Source: an uncultured bacterium
GTDB lineage: Bacteria; Cyanobacteriota; Vampirovibrionia; LMEP-6097
Length of the DNA: 36,446 nt
Assembly: GCA_903930015.1 (NCBI GenBank)
Contig: CAIYXB010000012.1
Coordinates: forward strand, 1-36,446
Direction of reading: 5' to 3'
How positions within the stretch are numbered: position 1 is the first letter of the stretch; every line of letters starts with the position of its first letter. This document shows positions 8,949 through 16,078 of the stretch, piece by piece. The translations under genes were made by a program, and so were the position numbers. The notes beneath the pieces are model-generated. The model ran no database searches and had not been told where the DNA came from. It saw nothing but the letters and a program-made list of their open reading frames with translations.

Positions 8949-9015
8949 CGTGCCAAGCGGAGCGATTTAGCTCTGCGACAAGCACATAAAAAAATCTATG
9001 TGGGATTAGTTGGTA
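8925..9015. repeat. Palindromic element, 91 bp
   Basis: Begins TACCAAC (8925-8931) and ends GTTGGTA (9009-9015), a perfect inverted pair. Pairing continues imperfectly inward (CCCGCGTA against TATGTGGG, then GTGCCAAG against CAAGCAC). A central hairpin pairs GCGGAGC with GCTCTGC. It sits between two open fragments of a small gene. Too short to encode a transposase. Confidence 0.65.
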
Positions 9016-9261
9016 TGTTTAGTATTAGAAGCTCTAATTAAGAGGGCTGGCAGTGCTGCAATATTAGGTACACTCCTATCAGCTCCATCTATTGCTATCG
9101 CAGCCTCAAATGCAGAATATCATGATAAAAAGCCTATAAGCATTTCAGGTGTTGTTGAACACGTAGTAGATTGGACAACTAAGCTTGCTCAGCTTGGTTG
9201 CGGGTTAACATTCTTAGCAGAATTTTCTGGACGTAGAGAAATTAAAAAGAAAGAAAACTAA
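9010..9261 (+). CDS. Small membrane protein, possibly the 3' part of an interrupted gene
   Basis: An 83-residue frame starting at TTG 9010, with an in-frame stop directly before it. It has a hydrophobic stretch at residues ~12-32 (SAAILGTLLSAPSIAIAAS), a possible membrane span or signal, a polar middle, a second hydrophobic piece (LAQLGCGLTFLAEF) and a Lys-rich tail. The first codons lie inside the palindromic element, so the present start may be accidental. Its stop overlaps the stop of the 40-residue peptide gene on the other strand by 2 nt. Not recognised. Confidence 0.35.
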   Translation: MVCLVLEALIKRAGSAAILGTLLSAPSIAIAASNAEYHDKKPISISGVVEHVVDWTTKLAQLGCGLTFLAEFSGRREIKKKEN

Positions 9262-9380
9262 GCCTCTGCAATAAGTCCAAATGCTGAGATTAAAAGGATT
9301 ATAAGAAAAATAATTGCATAAAAAACTATATTATCGAAAGTTAAATCTACTTTTGTTTTTTGTTTTACTTGATCTGCCAT
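9258..9380 (-). CDS. 40-residue single-helix membrane peptide, last gene of the respiratory operon
   Basis: Reads MADQVKQKTKVDLTFDNIVF, then a ~20-residue hydrophobic helix (YAIIFLIILLISAFGLIA) ending EA. A strong AGGAG stands 5 nt before the ATG and overlaps the stop codon of the upstream MvhD-like gene, so the two are tightly coupled. The size and single helix resemble accessory peptides of respiratory and b6f complexes, which are often missed by gene callers. By position it is probably a small subunit of the cytochrome b/ferredoxin complex. I cannot assign a family. Confidence 0.7.
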   Translation of the reverse strand: MADQVKQKTKVDLTFDNIVFYAIIFLIILLISAFGLIAEA

Positions 9381-9388
9381 AAATACTC

Positions 9389-9823
9389 CTAAGCTTTTTT
9401 AACTTCTAATTTCAATTCTTCAACAACTTCTTTTTTGAAATTTTCTACTCTATTTTTAAAATCATTCACTTGAACTTCTGACATCCACAGACCTTTAAGT
9501 CTGTTTTTTGGGACTGTCTTTTTGATCATTGGTGGTCTTACACCTAGTAATCTCTCACGACAGAATTTATTTCCTTCACGAAAATGGCAATCACCAATCT
9601 GACAACCCATTGCAATAACTCCATCAGCACCTGAATTAAAAGCTGATTCAATCATACGTGGTTGAATCATACCTGAACACGGAACTTGGACTACATATGC
9701 ATTATCAACTCCGCTTAAATTACGTCCATGTAAACCAGAAAGCTCTCCTTCTAGATTCACACTTCTAGCACAAGCGATTACCATGACTTTTACGTTATCA
9801 ATATTTTTTTCTGTTTCCGACAT
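9389..9823 (-). CDS. MvhD/FlpD-like hydrogenase iron-sulfur subunit
   Basis: A 144-residue protein of the MvhD/FlpD family: VVQVPCSGMIQPRMIESAFN, GADGVIAMGCQIGDCHFREG and LKGLWMSEVQVNDF match the usual 'vPCsG.i.p..i..af..GADGV.v.GC..GdCHy..GN' pattern. Cys18, Cys49, Cys74 and Cys79 remain, but the Cys-rich N-terminal motif of methanogen MvhD (several Cys) is reduced to IACARSV. In methanogens MvhD passes electrons from hydrogenase to heterodisulfide reductase. Here no hydrogenase or HdrABC is nearby, and the gene follows a ferredoxin-fused cytochrome b, so it is probably an electron-transfer partner of that protein. The frame extends 13 codons upstream to an ATG at 9862, but those codons come from a REP-like sequence; the start at MSETEK is preferred. 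Confidence 0.85.
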   Translation of the reverse strand: MSETEKNIDNVKVMVIACARSVNLEGELSGLHGRNLSGVDNAYVVQVPCSGMIQPRMIESAFNSGADGVIAMGCQIGDCHFREGNKFCRERLLGVRPPMIKKTVPKNRLKGLWMSEVQVNDFKNRVENFKKEVVEELKLEVKKA

Positions 9824-9845
9824 AATTTTTACTAACCTTTTTATA

Positions 9846-9868
9846 GATTGCTTCGCTCGCAATGACGA
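9846..9868. repeat. Partial REP-like element
   Basis: AGATTGCTTCGCTCGCAATG followed by ACG is of the type 'ATTGCTTCGCTCGCAATGACG' found scattered between genes in many bacteria. A related longer element is at 21991-22087. It fills the gap between the cytochrome b-ferredoxin gene and the MvhD-like gene and creates a spurious upstream start for the latter. Confidence 0.5.
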
Positions 9869-9872
9869 ATTT

Positions 9873-11024
9873 TTAAGCAGCTACTGGCTCCGCTCCTTCT
9901 TCAAGTGCCATACGAATATCATCCATAACAACTGGTGATAAGTTAAATGGAAGCTCTATCGCATCAAAATTACAAGCTCCTACACACAAACCACACTCTG
10001 CACATCTTTCATCAATTACAATTGCAATTTCTTTGAATTTAGATCCATCATTTCTTGGCGCCATATAAATAGCTTCATATGGGCAATCAACAGAGCATAA
10101 CTTGCAACCAACACACTTATTTGCATTTACATTTGCAGCTTCATGATCTTTTGACTTAATTAAGCTTGGTAAAATAGTAACAACAACAAGAGCAGGTAAA
10201 ACAATTAGCCACGTTAATGGATAACCAACTGCTTTCATCACGGGGAAAATCCATAAATAAAACCAATCAATATCAAAATAAGTTGGCTCAACTGTGAAAT
10301 TAGCTTCAGGACCTGATGTTGCAGGGAACAGAGCCGACACAACAAGTACAATTCCAGCAAGTAAACATCCAATAGCCCAAGTAACATTTACAAGAGGTCT
10401 TGAAATTCTCATGTAATGAATCCAAAGCATTACTAACAAAGAAAGCGAAATACCTGCATGCAAGAAGAAAGACATAGACATCGTGTAGTTTGAAATCACG
10501 TTATCGTTAATAAATGCATGAGAAAGAGTTTCACCCACAAAAGGTAAAGCCCCTAGAAACTCTGACATCATTTTTACAATTATATATGATCTTTCATCCC
10601 AGACTAATATATATCCTGAGATACCGATGATAAGCATCATCACAGTCAAAGCAACTCCAGAATACCAAGCTATGATTCTATACTCTCTATATCTATCGGT
10701 TAAGTAAACCCTAAGTGCGTGAAGCCAAACAGCAAGCATCATAGCGTCAGCTGCGTATCGATGAATACCACGAATCATGTCCCCAAAAGGAATCTTTTGA
10801 GTTATATACTCAACGCTTTGATAAGCAGCTTCTAAAGTGCATGTATAGTAAGCAAAAAGTAGTAGTCCTGATAAAAACAGCATCCACATAAAGAAATTTG
10901 GGATTGCTCCATGATAATAAAGTACATTTTGCTCAGAGCCAAGGATCTTGTTTAGAATATCCTCTATCCTAAGTAAAACTTTTTGACCTTCCCTCACTAT
11001 CTTTGTTAACACTACCGATATCAT
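9873..11024 (-). CDS. Cytochrome b fused to a 2[4Fe-4S] ferredoxin domain
   Basis: Residues ~40-230 form the four-helix haem-binding half of a cytochrome b. The two His pairs are H88/H102 (RGIHRYAADAMMLAVWLHALR) and H189/H203 (FFLHAGISLSLLVMLWIHYM), each 14 apart, so both b haems can bind. A shorter C-terminal membrane part (~215-285) carries IDWF at the place of the PEWY quinol-site motif. Residues 304-351 form a bacterial ferredoxin with C304-x2-C307-x2-C310-x3-C314P and C341-x2-C344-x2-C347-x3-C351. The ferredoxin part would sit on the side of the last membrane segment, probably cytoplasmic. AGGAG lies 5 nt before the ATG. The MvhD-like gene follows. Probable role: moving electrons between the quinone pool or the b haems and soluble Fe-S carriers. 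Confidence 0.9.
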   Translation of the reverse strand: MISVVLTKIVREGQKVLLRIEDILNKILGSEQNVLYYHGAIPNFFMWMLFLSGLLLFAYYTCTLEAAYQSVEYITQKIPFGDMIRGIHRYAADAMMLAVWLHALRVYLTDRYREYRIIAWYSGVALTVMMLIIGISGYILVWDERSYIIVKMMSEFLGALPFVGETLSHAFINDNVISNYTMSMSFFLHAGISLSLLVMLWIHYMRISRPLVNVTWAIGCLLAGIVLVVSALFPATSGPEANFTVEPTYFDIDWFYLWIFPVMKAVGYPLTWLIVLPALVVVTILPSLIKSKDHEAANVNANKCVGCKLCSVDCPYEAIYMAPRNDGSKFKEIAIVIDERCAECGLCVGACNFDAIELPFNLSPVVMDDIRMALEEGAEPVAA

Positions 11025-11042
11025 AAAAACTCCTATGCAAAA

Positions 11043-11387
11043 TTATTTTGCTTTAGTTACCTCATAAGCTTCACTTGGTCTTTTGTTTGCAACAACAATA
11101 GCGAAGAATGTTGAAATTAATGCAAAACCTAAGCAAGCTGAATATAAAAGTGTTGATATTTTTTGAGATTTTGCAGGGTCAATCTCAATACCAAAAATGT
11201 TTGTAACCATATTTATATATTTTAGATTTTGGATGGTTCCTTCATCAAAATAACTTGGATCAGATCCAATCAGTTCAAAATAGTTCATCAAGAAAAACAT
11301 GAATCCAAAAAAAGCCAAGTTGAACAAAGCTACTGCAAGAGGTAGATAGAATGATGTAATGTCTTGTTTTTTAATTGATCCAATCAT
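11043..11387 (-). CDS. Small two-helix membrane protein of the cytochrome operon
   Basis: 114 residues with one hydrophobic helix at ~15-36 (LPLAVALFNLAFFGFMFFL) and another at ~82-102 (LLYSACLGFALISTFFAIVV). A polar loop of about 45 residues lies between. No Cys pairs or conserved His suggest a cofactor. It begins 1 nt after the stop of the previous gene and is followed 18 nt later by the cytochrome b-ferredoxin gene. Probably a structural subunit; not recognised. Confidence 0.7.
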   Translation of the reverse strand: MIGSIKKQDITSFYLPLAVALFNLAFFGFMFFLMNYFELIGSDPSYFDEGTIQNLKYINMVTNIFGIEIDPAKSQKISTLLYSACLGFALISTFFAIVVANKRPSEAYEVTKAK

Positions 11388-11388
11388 A

Positions 11389-11679
11389 TTAATTCGCCTT
11401 TAATTTAAACCTTTTATACATTGCTTCAAAAGGAGCAAAGCTCACTCTTAAATTATTATTCTTTTTTTCATCTGCATAGATCTCAAATGCAAGAAAAAAT
11501 AATGACACCATAAATGCCGTCAAAGAAATCACAACAACGCTATAACCCATGAATTCGTTACCTTGAGAGAAATACCTATGAGAGGTAAAGAATTTAGTAA
11601 TAGAAATCGTCGCAACAACAAAAGATATATAGAATATCCAATTTATCTTTTTATTTGAATCTCTGTTTTTAGTTGTCAT
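11389..11679 (-). CDS. Small two-helix membrane protein of the cytochrome operon
   Basis: 96 residues from the start MTTKNRDSNKK. Two hydrophobic helices (~13-30, IFYISFVVATISITKFF; ~43-66, YSVVVISLTAFMVSLFFLAF) and a basic C-terminal tail. The frame stays open further upstream into the cytochrome b gene (ATG at 11727), but ATG 11679 lies just after the cytochrome b TAA and gives normal operon spacing, so I use it. No cofactor motif; not recognised. With its neighbour at 11043 it separates the two cytochrome b genes. Confidence 0.65.
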   Translation of the reverse strand: MTTKNRDSNKKINWIFYISFVVATISITKFFTSHRYFSQGNEFMGYSVVVISLTAFMVSLFFLAFEIYADEKKNNNLRVSFAPFEAMYKRFKLKAN

Positions 11680-11683
11680 TAAT

Positions 11684-13186
11684 TTACTTACTACTCTCTT
11701 GAGAAATCTTTGGTCCATTATTTTCAAACAACCAAACTACAAACATTATCAAGAAAAACCCACCATAGAAAATCCAATTACGTCCCCAAGAACCATCAGC
11801 AAAGAAAGTCTCACCTAATACCTTTTCTAAAGGTAATCCAAAATAAGGCATAGTGTGTATTCTAGATAAATACAATAGTTGAAAGATGGTAAATGTAAAC
11901 ATTAATTTCCATCTATCAATATGAGCATATTGCTTTTGGGATAGGTAAACTCCAACTGCAACAATCATCACACTACCAAAAACCCAATAAGGTGGATCTG
12001 TATTAATATCTGCGATATTAAGAATAATCAAAATCGAAAAAACTAAAGCATTAATAGCACCCATTATTGATACACACATAACAACTGGTCTTTTATAAAT
12101 TTTCGTTTCATCGGATCTATCAAAGAAAGGCATGAAAAGTACAGTGGCTGGGATCAACATAGTAACTGCAGTTGCTAGAACTGGTTCAATATATTTATAC
12201 ATTTGATATAAAGCAAGGAAATACCAATCTGAAAGTATTGGTAAAGGAGTAACAGCTGGATTAGCACGAGCTCCAGATTCAGCTGGGAATATCATTGCTG
12301 CTGCTGCAATCATAGCAATTACCAAGAAACCTTCTGACCAAGGTAGATTGAAACGCTTTTTTTTGTTTGAATAGAAATACAATTCAACAACTATAAGTCC
12401 AATTGTTGAAAGCGCCATATGCATTGAATAAAATCTAGTAATAGTTGCTTGACCAATCGCAGATCCACCTAAAAGTATTTGTTGGGTAGTCATTCCTACA
12501 TTAAAGTTGATATATTGATTTAGCAGCTTCATATCAAGTAATATTCCACCTCCTTGTTCAACAGGGATACTAGGTAAACTTGAAGGCATACCCCATTCAA
12601 TCAGTTTATTTACAATTGTTGCACCAAGGAATGCTAAGTTTAGACCAAATTGATCCATGTATCCAGGAAAGGTAGCAAATACTTTTGTTGCCCAAAATGC
12701 TCTTTGATTCCAGATTAATAAATATCCTGATAGTCCAGAGTAAAAACCTAAAAGTAATAAGAAAAAACAAACCCAGAAATTTAACTCACGCTTACCTTTA
12801 TAATCAGCACAAATAACTTGTCTATAAAGCTTTAGAGTGCACATAATAATAAAAGCATCCGCTCCATATTTATGCATACCACGCACTAACCATCCCCAAG
12901 GAATACTTTCTTGAATTACACCAATACTAGAGTAAGCTTGCTCAGCTGTTGGTATATAAAACATCATCAAAAATGCACCTGTAGCAATCGTGACAATCCA
13001 TGTCAGCCACTGTAGTGGTCCCAATTTGTACCAGATATTTTGTTTTACTTTATCGACATATGTTTCATCAAAGAAATCAATATTTTTCAAACGAGCCATC
13101 ACAACCTTATTGATTACATCATCAATACTTGGTAATTTCACTTTTATAGATTCAACTAGATTTTTATTTTTTACTTCAGCAGACAT
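11684..13186 (-). CDS. Cytochrome b (bc1/b6f type) lacking the ligands of one haem
   Basis: A 500-residue cytochrome b with the N-terminal haem half and the subunit-IV-like half in one chain. Amphipathic N-terminus, helix A ~58-78, then RGMHKYGADAFIIMCTLKLY: His105 is present, but the partner position 14 residues on is Lys119. In helix D, His256 is present (SMHMALSTIGLIVVELYFY) but position 270 is Tyr and 271 Phe. The pair H105/H256 corresponds to the haem near the Rieske/quinol-oxidation side; the second haem's two ligands are both lost. The quinol-site motif reads SDWY (319-322) instead of PEWY. The loop before helix D is ~50 residues longer than usual, and extra helices extend the C-terminus. 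The start overlaps the Rieske stop (TAATG) with GGAGGT upstream, so the two are coupled. Its partner is probably the Rieske protein. Confidence 0.9.
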   Translation of the reverse strand: MSAEVKNKNLVESIKVKLPSIDDVINKVVMARLKNIDFFDETYVDKVKQNIWYKLGPLQWLTWIVTIATGAFLMMFYIPTAEQAYSSIGVIQESIPWGWLVRGMHKYGADAFIIMCTLKLYRQVICADYKGKRELNFWVCFFLLLLGFYSGLSGYLLIWNQRAFWATKVFATFPGYMDQFGLNLAFLGATIVNKLIEWGMPSSLPSIPVEQGGGILLDMKLLNQYINFNVGMTTQQILLGGSAIGQATITRFYSMHMALSTIGLIVVELYFYSNKKKRFNLPWSEGFLVIAMIAAAAMIFPAESGARANPAVTPLPILSDWYFLALYQMYKYIEPVLATAVTMLIPATVLFMPFFDRSDETKIYKRPVVMCVSIMGAINALVFSILIILNIADINTDPPYWVFGSVMIVAVGVYLSQKQYAHIDRWKLMFTFTIFQLLYLSRIHTMPYFGLPLEKVLGETFFADGSWGRNWIFYGGFFLIMFVVWLFENNGPKISQESSK

Positions 13187-13791
13187 TAAGAAATACCTCC
13201 AGACTCAAGCGAGCTTATAAAAATTCGTCCATCTTCAACTTTAAATATGAATTTAAATGGTGATCTTGGAGCAGGACCTGAAACTACTTTGCCTCTACCT
13301 TTTGTATCAAGTTGCATTGGATCATAAACAGATAAATGACAAGGACAAGCAAAAACTTTTTGCCCCGGAGGTGGAGTGTAGTTATATCCAGCAGCAACTT
13401 CAGCTTCAACAGGCACATAATTAAATACACAACCTAAGTGAGGACATACTCTTGAGAAGACAACGAAATTTGGGTATCCCTCTAAGTCTGGTGTTCTTAC
13501 GACAACTCCTGGTATAGTTTTTATTTGCTCACCAACTGATGTGTATTCCTTATTAGACTCTTGGAACATAAAATACTTAAAATCCCAAGTCCCGGCGAAT
13601 TCATTAATATCAAAACTTATTTCTTTTACAGGTGAAGGTTTATCTGGTCTTTTAAAAATTTCCGCAGTTGCTGTAGGTCCTGAACTAGGTTTTAAATATC
13701 TAACAAAAGGTGAAGCAAAAACAGCAGCTATTGTACCAACAACAGGTATTGCAAGTATTCCCTTTACAAAGTCACGTCTATCAAAATTCAT
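13186..13791 (-). CDS. Rieske [2Fe-2S] protein of a quinol:cytochrome c reductase
   Basis: Takes the first electron from quinol and passes it to cytochrome c. The N-terminus has a twin-arginine motif (DRRDFVKG, residues 4-11) and a single membrane anchor (~13-32), as expected for Tat-exported Rieske proteins. Cluster ligands are C116-P-H118-LG-C121 and C149-P-C151-H152, with the flanking Cys that form the stabilising disulfide. PGQKVFACPCHLSVYD and the GPAPRSP proline loop are typical. 201 residues is normal. The stop overlaps the cytochrome b start by 1 nt. Confidence 0.95.
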   Translation of the reverse strand: MNFDRRDFVKGILAIPVVGTIAAVFASPFVRYLKPSSGPTATAEIFKRPDKPSPVKEISFDINEFAGTWDFKYFMFQESNKEYTSVGEQIKTIPGVVVRTPDLEGYPNFVVFSRVCPHLGCVFNYVPVEAEVAAGYNYTPPPGQKVFACPCHLSVYDPMQLDTKGRGKVVSGPAPRSPFKFIFKVEDGRIFISSLESGGIS

Positions 13792-13794
13792 AAA

Positions 13795-14583
13795 TTATTT
13801 TACTCCACCTACAGATTTTTTATAACTTTCTAATTTTTCTCTTCCTACGTCAAGCCTGTCTTTTTCTTGAACATGGGAAAACTGCCTAACATATCGAACT
13901 AATTTCCAAATCATCACATCATCGAATTTTATCTTTTTATCGAAGTCGTATCTGTTATACCAAGCTGGCATTGCCGTCCATGGAATACCGTACTTAAGCT
14001 CATTAAATAACTTTTCGTCTGTTCTGGTATATAGTCTCTCTGTCATAGTGAAATTTGCAGGAGGTGGATATAAAGATTTGTGAAGATTACCATCTCCTTG
14101 TCCGCGCGTACCATGACAAACTGCACAGTTACCACCAAAGGTTGCATTCATATCAGAAAGTTCTTGAGAACCTTCTTTATAATAGCCAAGAACATTTGCT
14201 CTAAAGTATATTAGTGAATCCCACATCTCATCAACACTGAGCTTGCCATTACCCTTACCAGCGAAAGAATGCACTCCATCACCTTTACCACCACAAACAA
14301 ATTCAAATTGCTTTTCTGGTGTGACTTTCCTAAAAGCTTCTTTATAGCTAGCAGCAGGTGTATGACAAGAAGAACAATTTTGTTTAAAGACAGCTTCGCC
14401 TGTAACAAGTGATGGTGCATGAGAAGGATATCTAAAACTTGGACAAATTTTTCTGTTTACGTCAGACTCCCATTCGTGAATCAAGCTTGAAGCAAGACCA
14501 GTCTTGCTTGCAGCATTTGCAGAGGCAAAGCTTAAAGCTAAAATTATTGTCACTATAGTTCTTTTCATCATCATCAACTTCAT
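13795..14583 (-). CDS. Exported dihaem cytochrome c
   Basis: 262 residues with a cleavable signal peptide (MKRTIVTIILALSFASANA, cut near residue 24). Two haem-c sites: C70-SS-C73-H74 and C153-AV-C156-H157. The second domain has a probable axial Met in AMPAW (M205). The layout resembles two fused cytochrome c domains. It lies between the oxidase genes and the Rieske gene, with 4 nt to the latter, so it probably takes the place of cytochrome c1 or carries electrons from the Rieske centre to the oxidase. Several Met codons cluster at the start (residues 1, 4, 5, 6); the exact one is uncertain. Confidence 0.88.
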   Translation of the reverse strand: MKLMMMKRTIVTIILALSFASANAASKTGLASSLIHEWESDVNRKICPSFRYPSHAPSLVTGEAVFKQNCSSCHTPAASYKEAFRKVTPEKQFEFVCGGKGDGVHSFAGKGNGKLSVDEMWDSLIYFRANVLGYYKEGSQELSDMNATFGGNCAVCHGTRGQGDGNLHKSLYPPPANFTMTERLYTRTDEKLFNELKYGIPWTAMPAWYNRYDFDKKIKFDDVMIWKLVRYVRQFSHVQEKDRLDVGREKLESYKKSVGGVK

Positions 14584-14599
14584 TTTCTATAAACCTATT

Positions 14600-14800
14600 T
14601 TAATATCCGTAAAATGGTATCCAACTAATTGCACACCAAATCAGCACTAACATGTAAAGAACAACTAAAAAAAATGGTGGCTTGTTATGACCAACTTTAT
14701 ATTCATCAGTGGAATTCACGGTAACTGCTGTTGGTAAACCATTTGATCCACCTTCATTTGCAGGTGACATTGCATCTAATTTATTATTTACTTCAACCAT
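14600..14800 (-). CDS. CcoP-N-terminus-like membrane anchor
   Basis: 66 residues: ~35 polar residues and then YKVGHNKPPFFLVVLYMLVL and a helix ending in SWIPFYGY. The pattern of a hydrophilic start, 'H.k.Pp' and one helix with Trp-rich edges is like the membrane anchor of CcoP/FixP, but no haem domain follows. A haem-c domain is instead fused to CcoO upstream. GAGGA lies within the last codons of the preceding gene, 9 nt before ATG. Probably a small subunit of the cbb3-type oxidase. Confidence 0.6.
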   Translation of the reverse strand: MVEVNNKLDAMSPANEGGSNGLPTAVTVNSTDEYKVGHNKPPFFLVVLYMLVLIWCAISWIPFYGY

Positions 14801-14804
14801 GATT

Positions 14805-15005
14805 TTAATCCTCTAGCATCTCAAATTTTGCACCTTCAATATCTTTAAATTGACCGCTTTCAAAAGCCCATAATGCAGCCATTGAAGCAAGAGCAAAAAT
14901 CAGAATACAAAAAATACAGAAAATCGCAATCCCTTCTTTATTGAAGATTGAAATAATCAAATCATTGAAATCAAAAGCAATTGCTCTAAGTTTATTAATG
15001 TCCAC
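14805..15005 (-). CDS. CcoQ/FixQ-like single-helix protein
   Basis: 66 residues with one helix (GIAIFCIFCILIFALASMAA) and an acidic end (FKDIEGAKFEMLED) resembling the '..F.eAA.lPFeD' tail of CcoQ. It begins at GTG 15005 inside the end of the ccoO gene (11-nt overlap), implying translational coupling. Placed after ccoO, as ccoQ is in standard ccoNOQP operons. The family match is weak because the protein is small. Confidence 0.55.
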   Translation of the reverse strand: MDINKLRAIAFDFNDLIISIFNKEGIAIFCIFCILIFALASMAALWAFESGQFKDIEGAKFEMLED

Positions 15006-16077
15006 CAGCTACTCCTTCAATTTCTCCGCCAGGGTTTGACTTATAAGTACCATTATCCTTCATGCGACTAATATTTTCATAAGTATCAACCAACCTTTGT
15101 GGTAGTGATGACTGATCTTCCCAATCCTTATCATTTATGGTCTGGAATTTCTCAATTATAACTTCTTTCTCTTGTGGCAATGTCTTCAAGTAAGCTACTA
15201 AGTACCACATTTGCTCAGGTGCTAGTTTTAATTTCCAGCGCGGCATTCTTGTTCCTGGTACACCCTCGGCTACTCTGTAATACCAAGTTTTATCACTGTA
15301 AGACTTATAGAAGGGTTCTGAAAAATTGGCAGGCTTCTTAGCCATTGCAAGAGCATTTGGACCATTCCCTAAACCATTAGTACCATGACAAACAGCACAA
15401 TTTTGTCTGAATATTCCAGCACCAGCATTTGCAGCGGCTGCACTGTCAACATTTGGTTTATGGTGCTCTGATTTTTTCCAGAAAGCAGTATCAGCTTCAG
15501 GGTAATAAGCTTCATAGATTTGCCTATTTTTTGGATCTTCAAATCTTTTTTGACCTAGTGACTGTATGTATTCAACAAGATCAGACATATCCTCATCGCC
15601 TAAAAAACTAAATGAAGGCATTATAGAACCTGGTGTATAAGCTCTTGGATCTCTCAAATGCCCAATATGCCAAGCGTCTGGAAGTTTTTGTCCTTCATTA
15701 CTTAAGTCAGGACCAGTTCTTGAAGTACCAAGAATGTTTGGAGTTTCATTTGCATAATCTCCAGCATAAACTCTTGAGCCAAAATCTCTATCTTGTGGAC
15801 GTACAAATTGTGAATGGCAATAAAAGCATCCTTCTTTGATATAAACCTTTCTACCACGACCTGCTGCGTTAGGGACTGGTATACCTTTGTCGTCTCTTAA
15901 TATCTCGCCCTTTTCATCTTTTTGAACATATTCCATTGCGTACTCGGACGGATGAATTTTCACCATAGTCATATCAGGAATAAGAACTACTACTATATAA
16001 ATTAGTGAAAAAGAAAAAATAACGACAAGAGCTGGTAGGACATATCCTCGCGCGCCAATTTTTTTATTATCAGACAT
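14995..16077 (-). CDS. ccoO: CcoO-type cytochrome c fused to a second cytochrome c domain
   Basis: Membrane-anchored electron-entry subunit of a cbb3-type oxidase. One N-terminal helix (~12-33) is followed by the CcoO domain with EGC84FYC87H88SQFVRP, GTSRTGPDLSNEG and PGSIMPSF (axial M153). A second haem-c domain follows: C227-AV-C230-H231, then GTRMPRW (axial M278). Standard CcoO has one haem and ends soon after residue ~200; CcoP normally supplies the extra haems. Here one CcoP-like haem domain is joined to CcoO, giving 360 residues. It starts 1 nt after ccoN. Confidence 0.9.
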   Translation of the reverse strand: MSDNKKIGARGYVLPALVVIFSFSLIYIVVVLIPDMTMVKIHPSEYAMEYVQKDEKGEILRDDKGIPVPNAAGRGRKVYIKEGCFYCHSQFVRPQDRDFGSRVYAGDYANETPNILGTSRTGPDLSNEGQKLPDAWHIGHLRDPRAYTPGSIMPSFSFLGDEDMSDLVEYIQSLGQKRFEDPKNRQIYEAYYPEADTAFWKKSEHHKPNVDSAAAANAGAGIFRQNCAVCHGTNGLGNGPNALAMAKKPANFSEPFYKSYSDKTWYYRVAEGVPGTRMPRWKLKLAPEQMWYLVAYLKTLPQEKEVIIEKFQTINDKDWEDQSSLPQRLVDTYENISRMKDNGTYKSNPGGEIEGVAGGH

Positions 16078-16078
16078 A

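Noticed and set aside
9846-9862. Extended start of the MvhD-like gene at 9862
   Set aside because: The extra 13 codons are largely encoded by a REP-like sequence; MSETEK fits better as the N-terminus.
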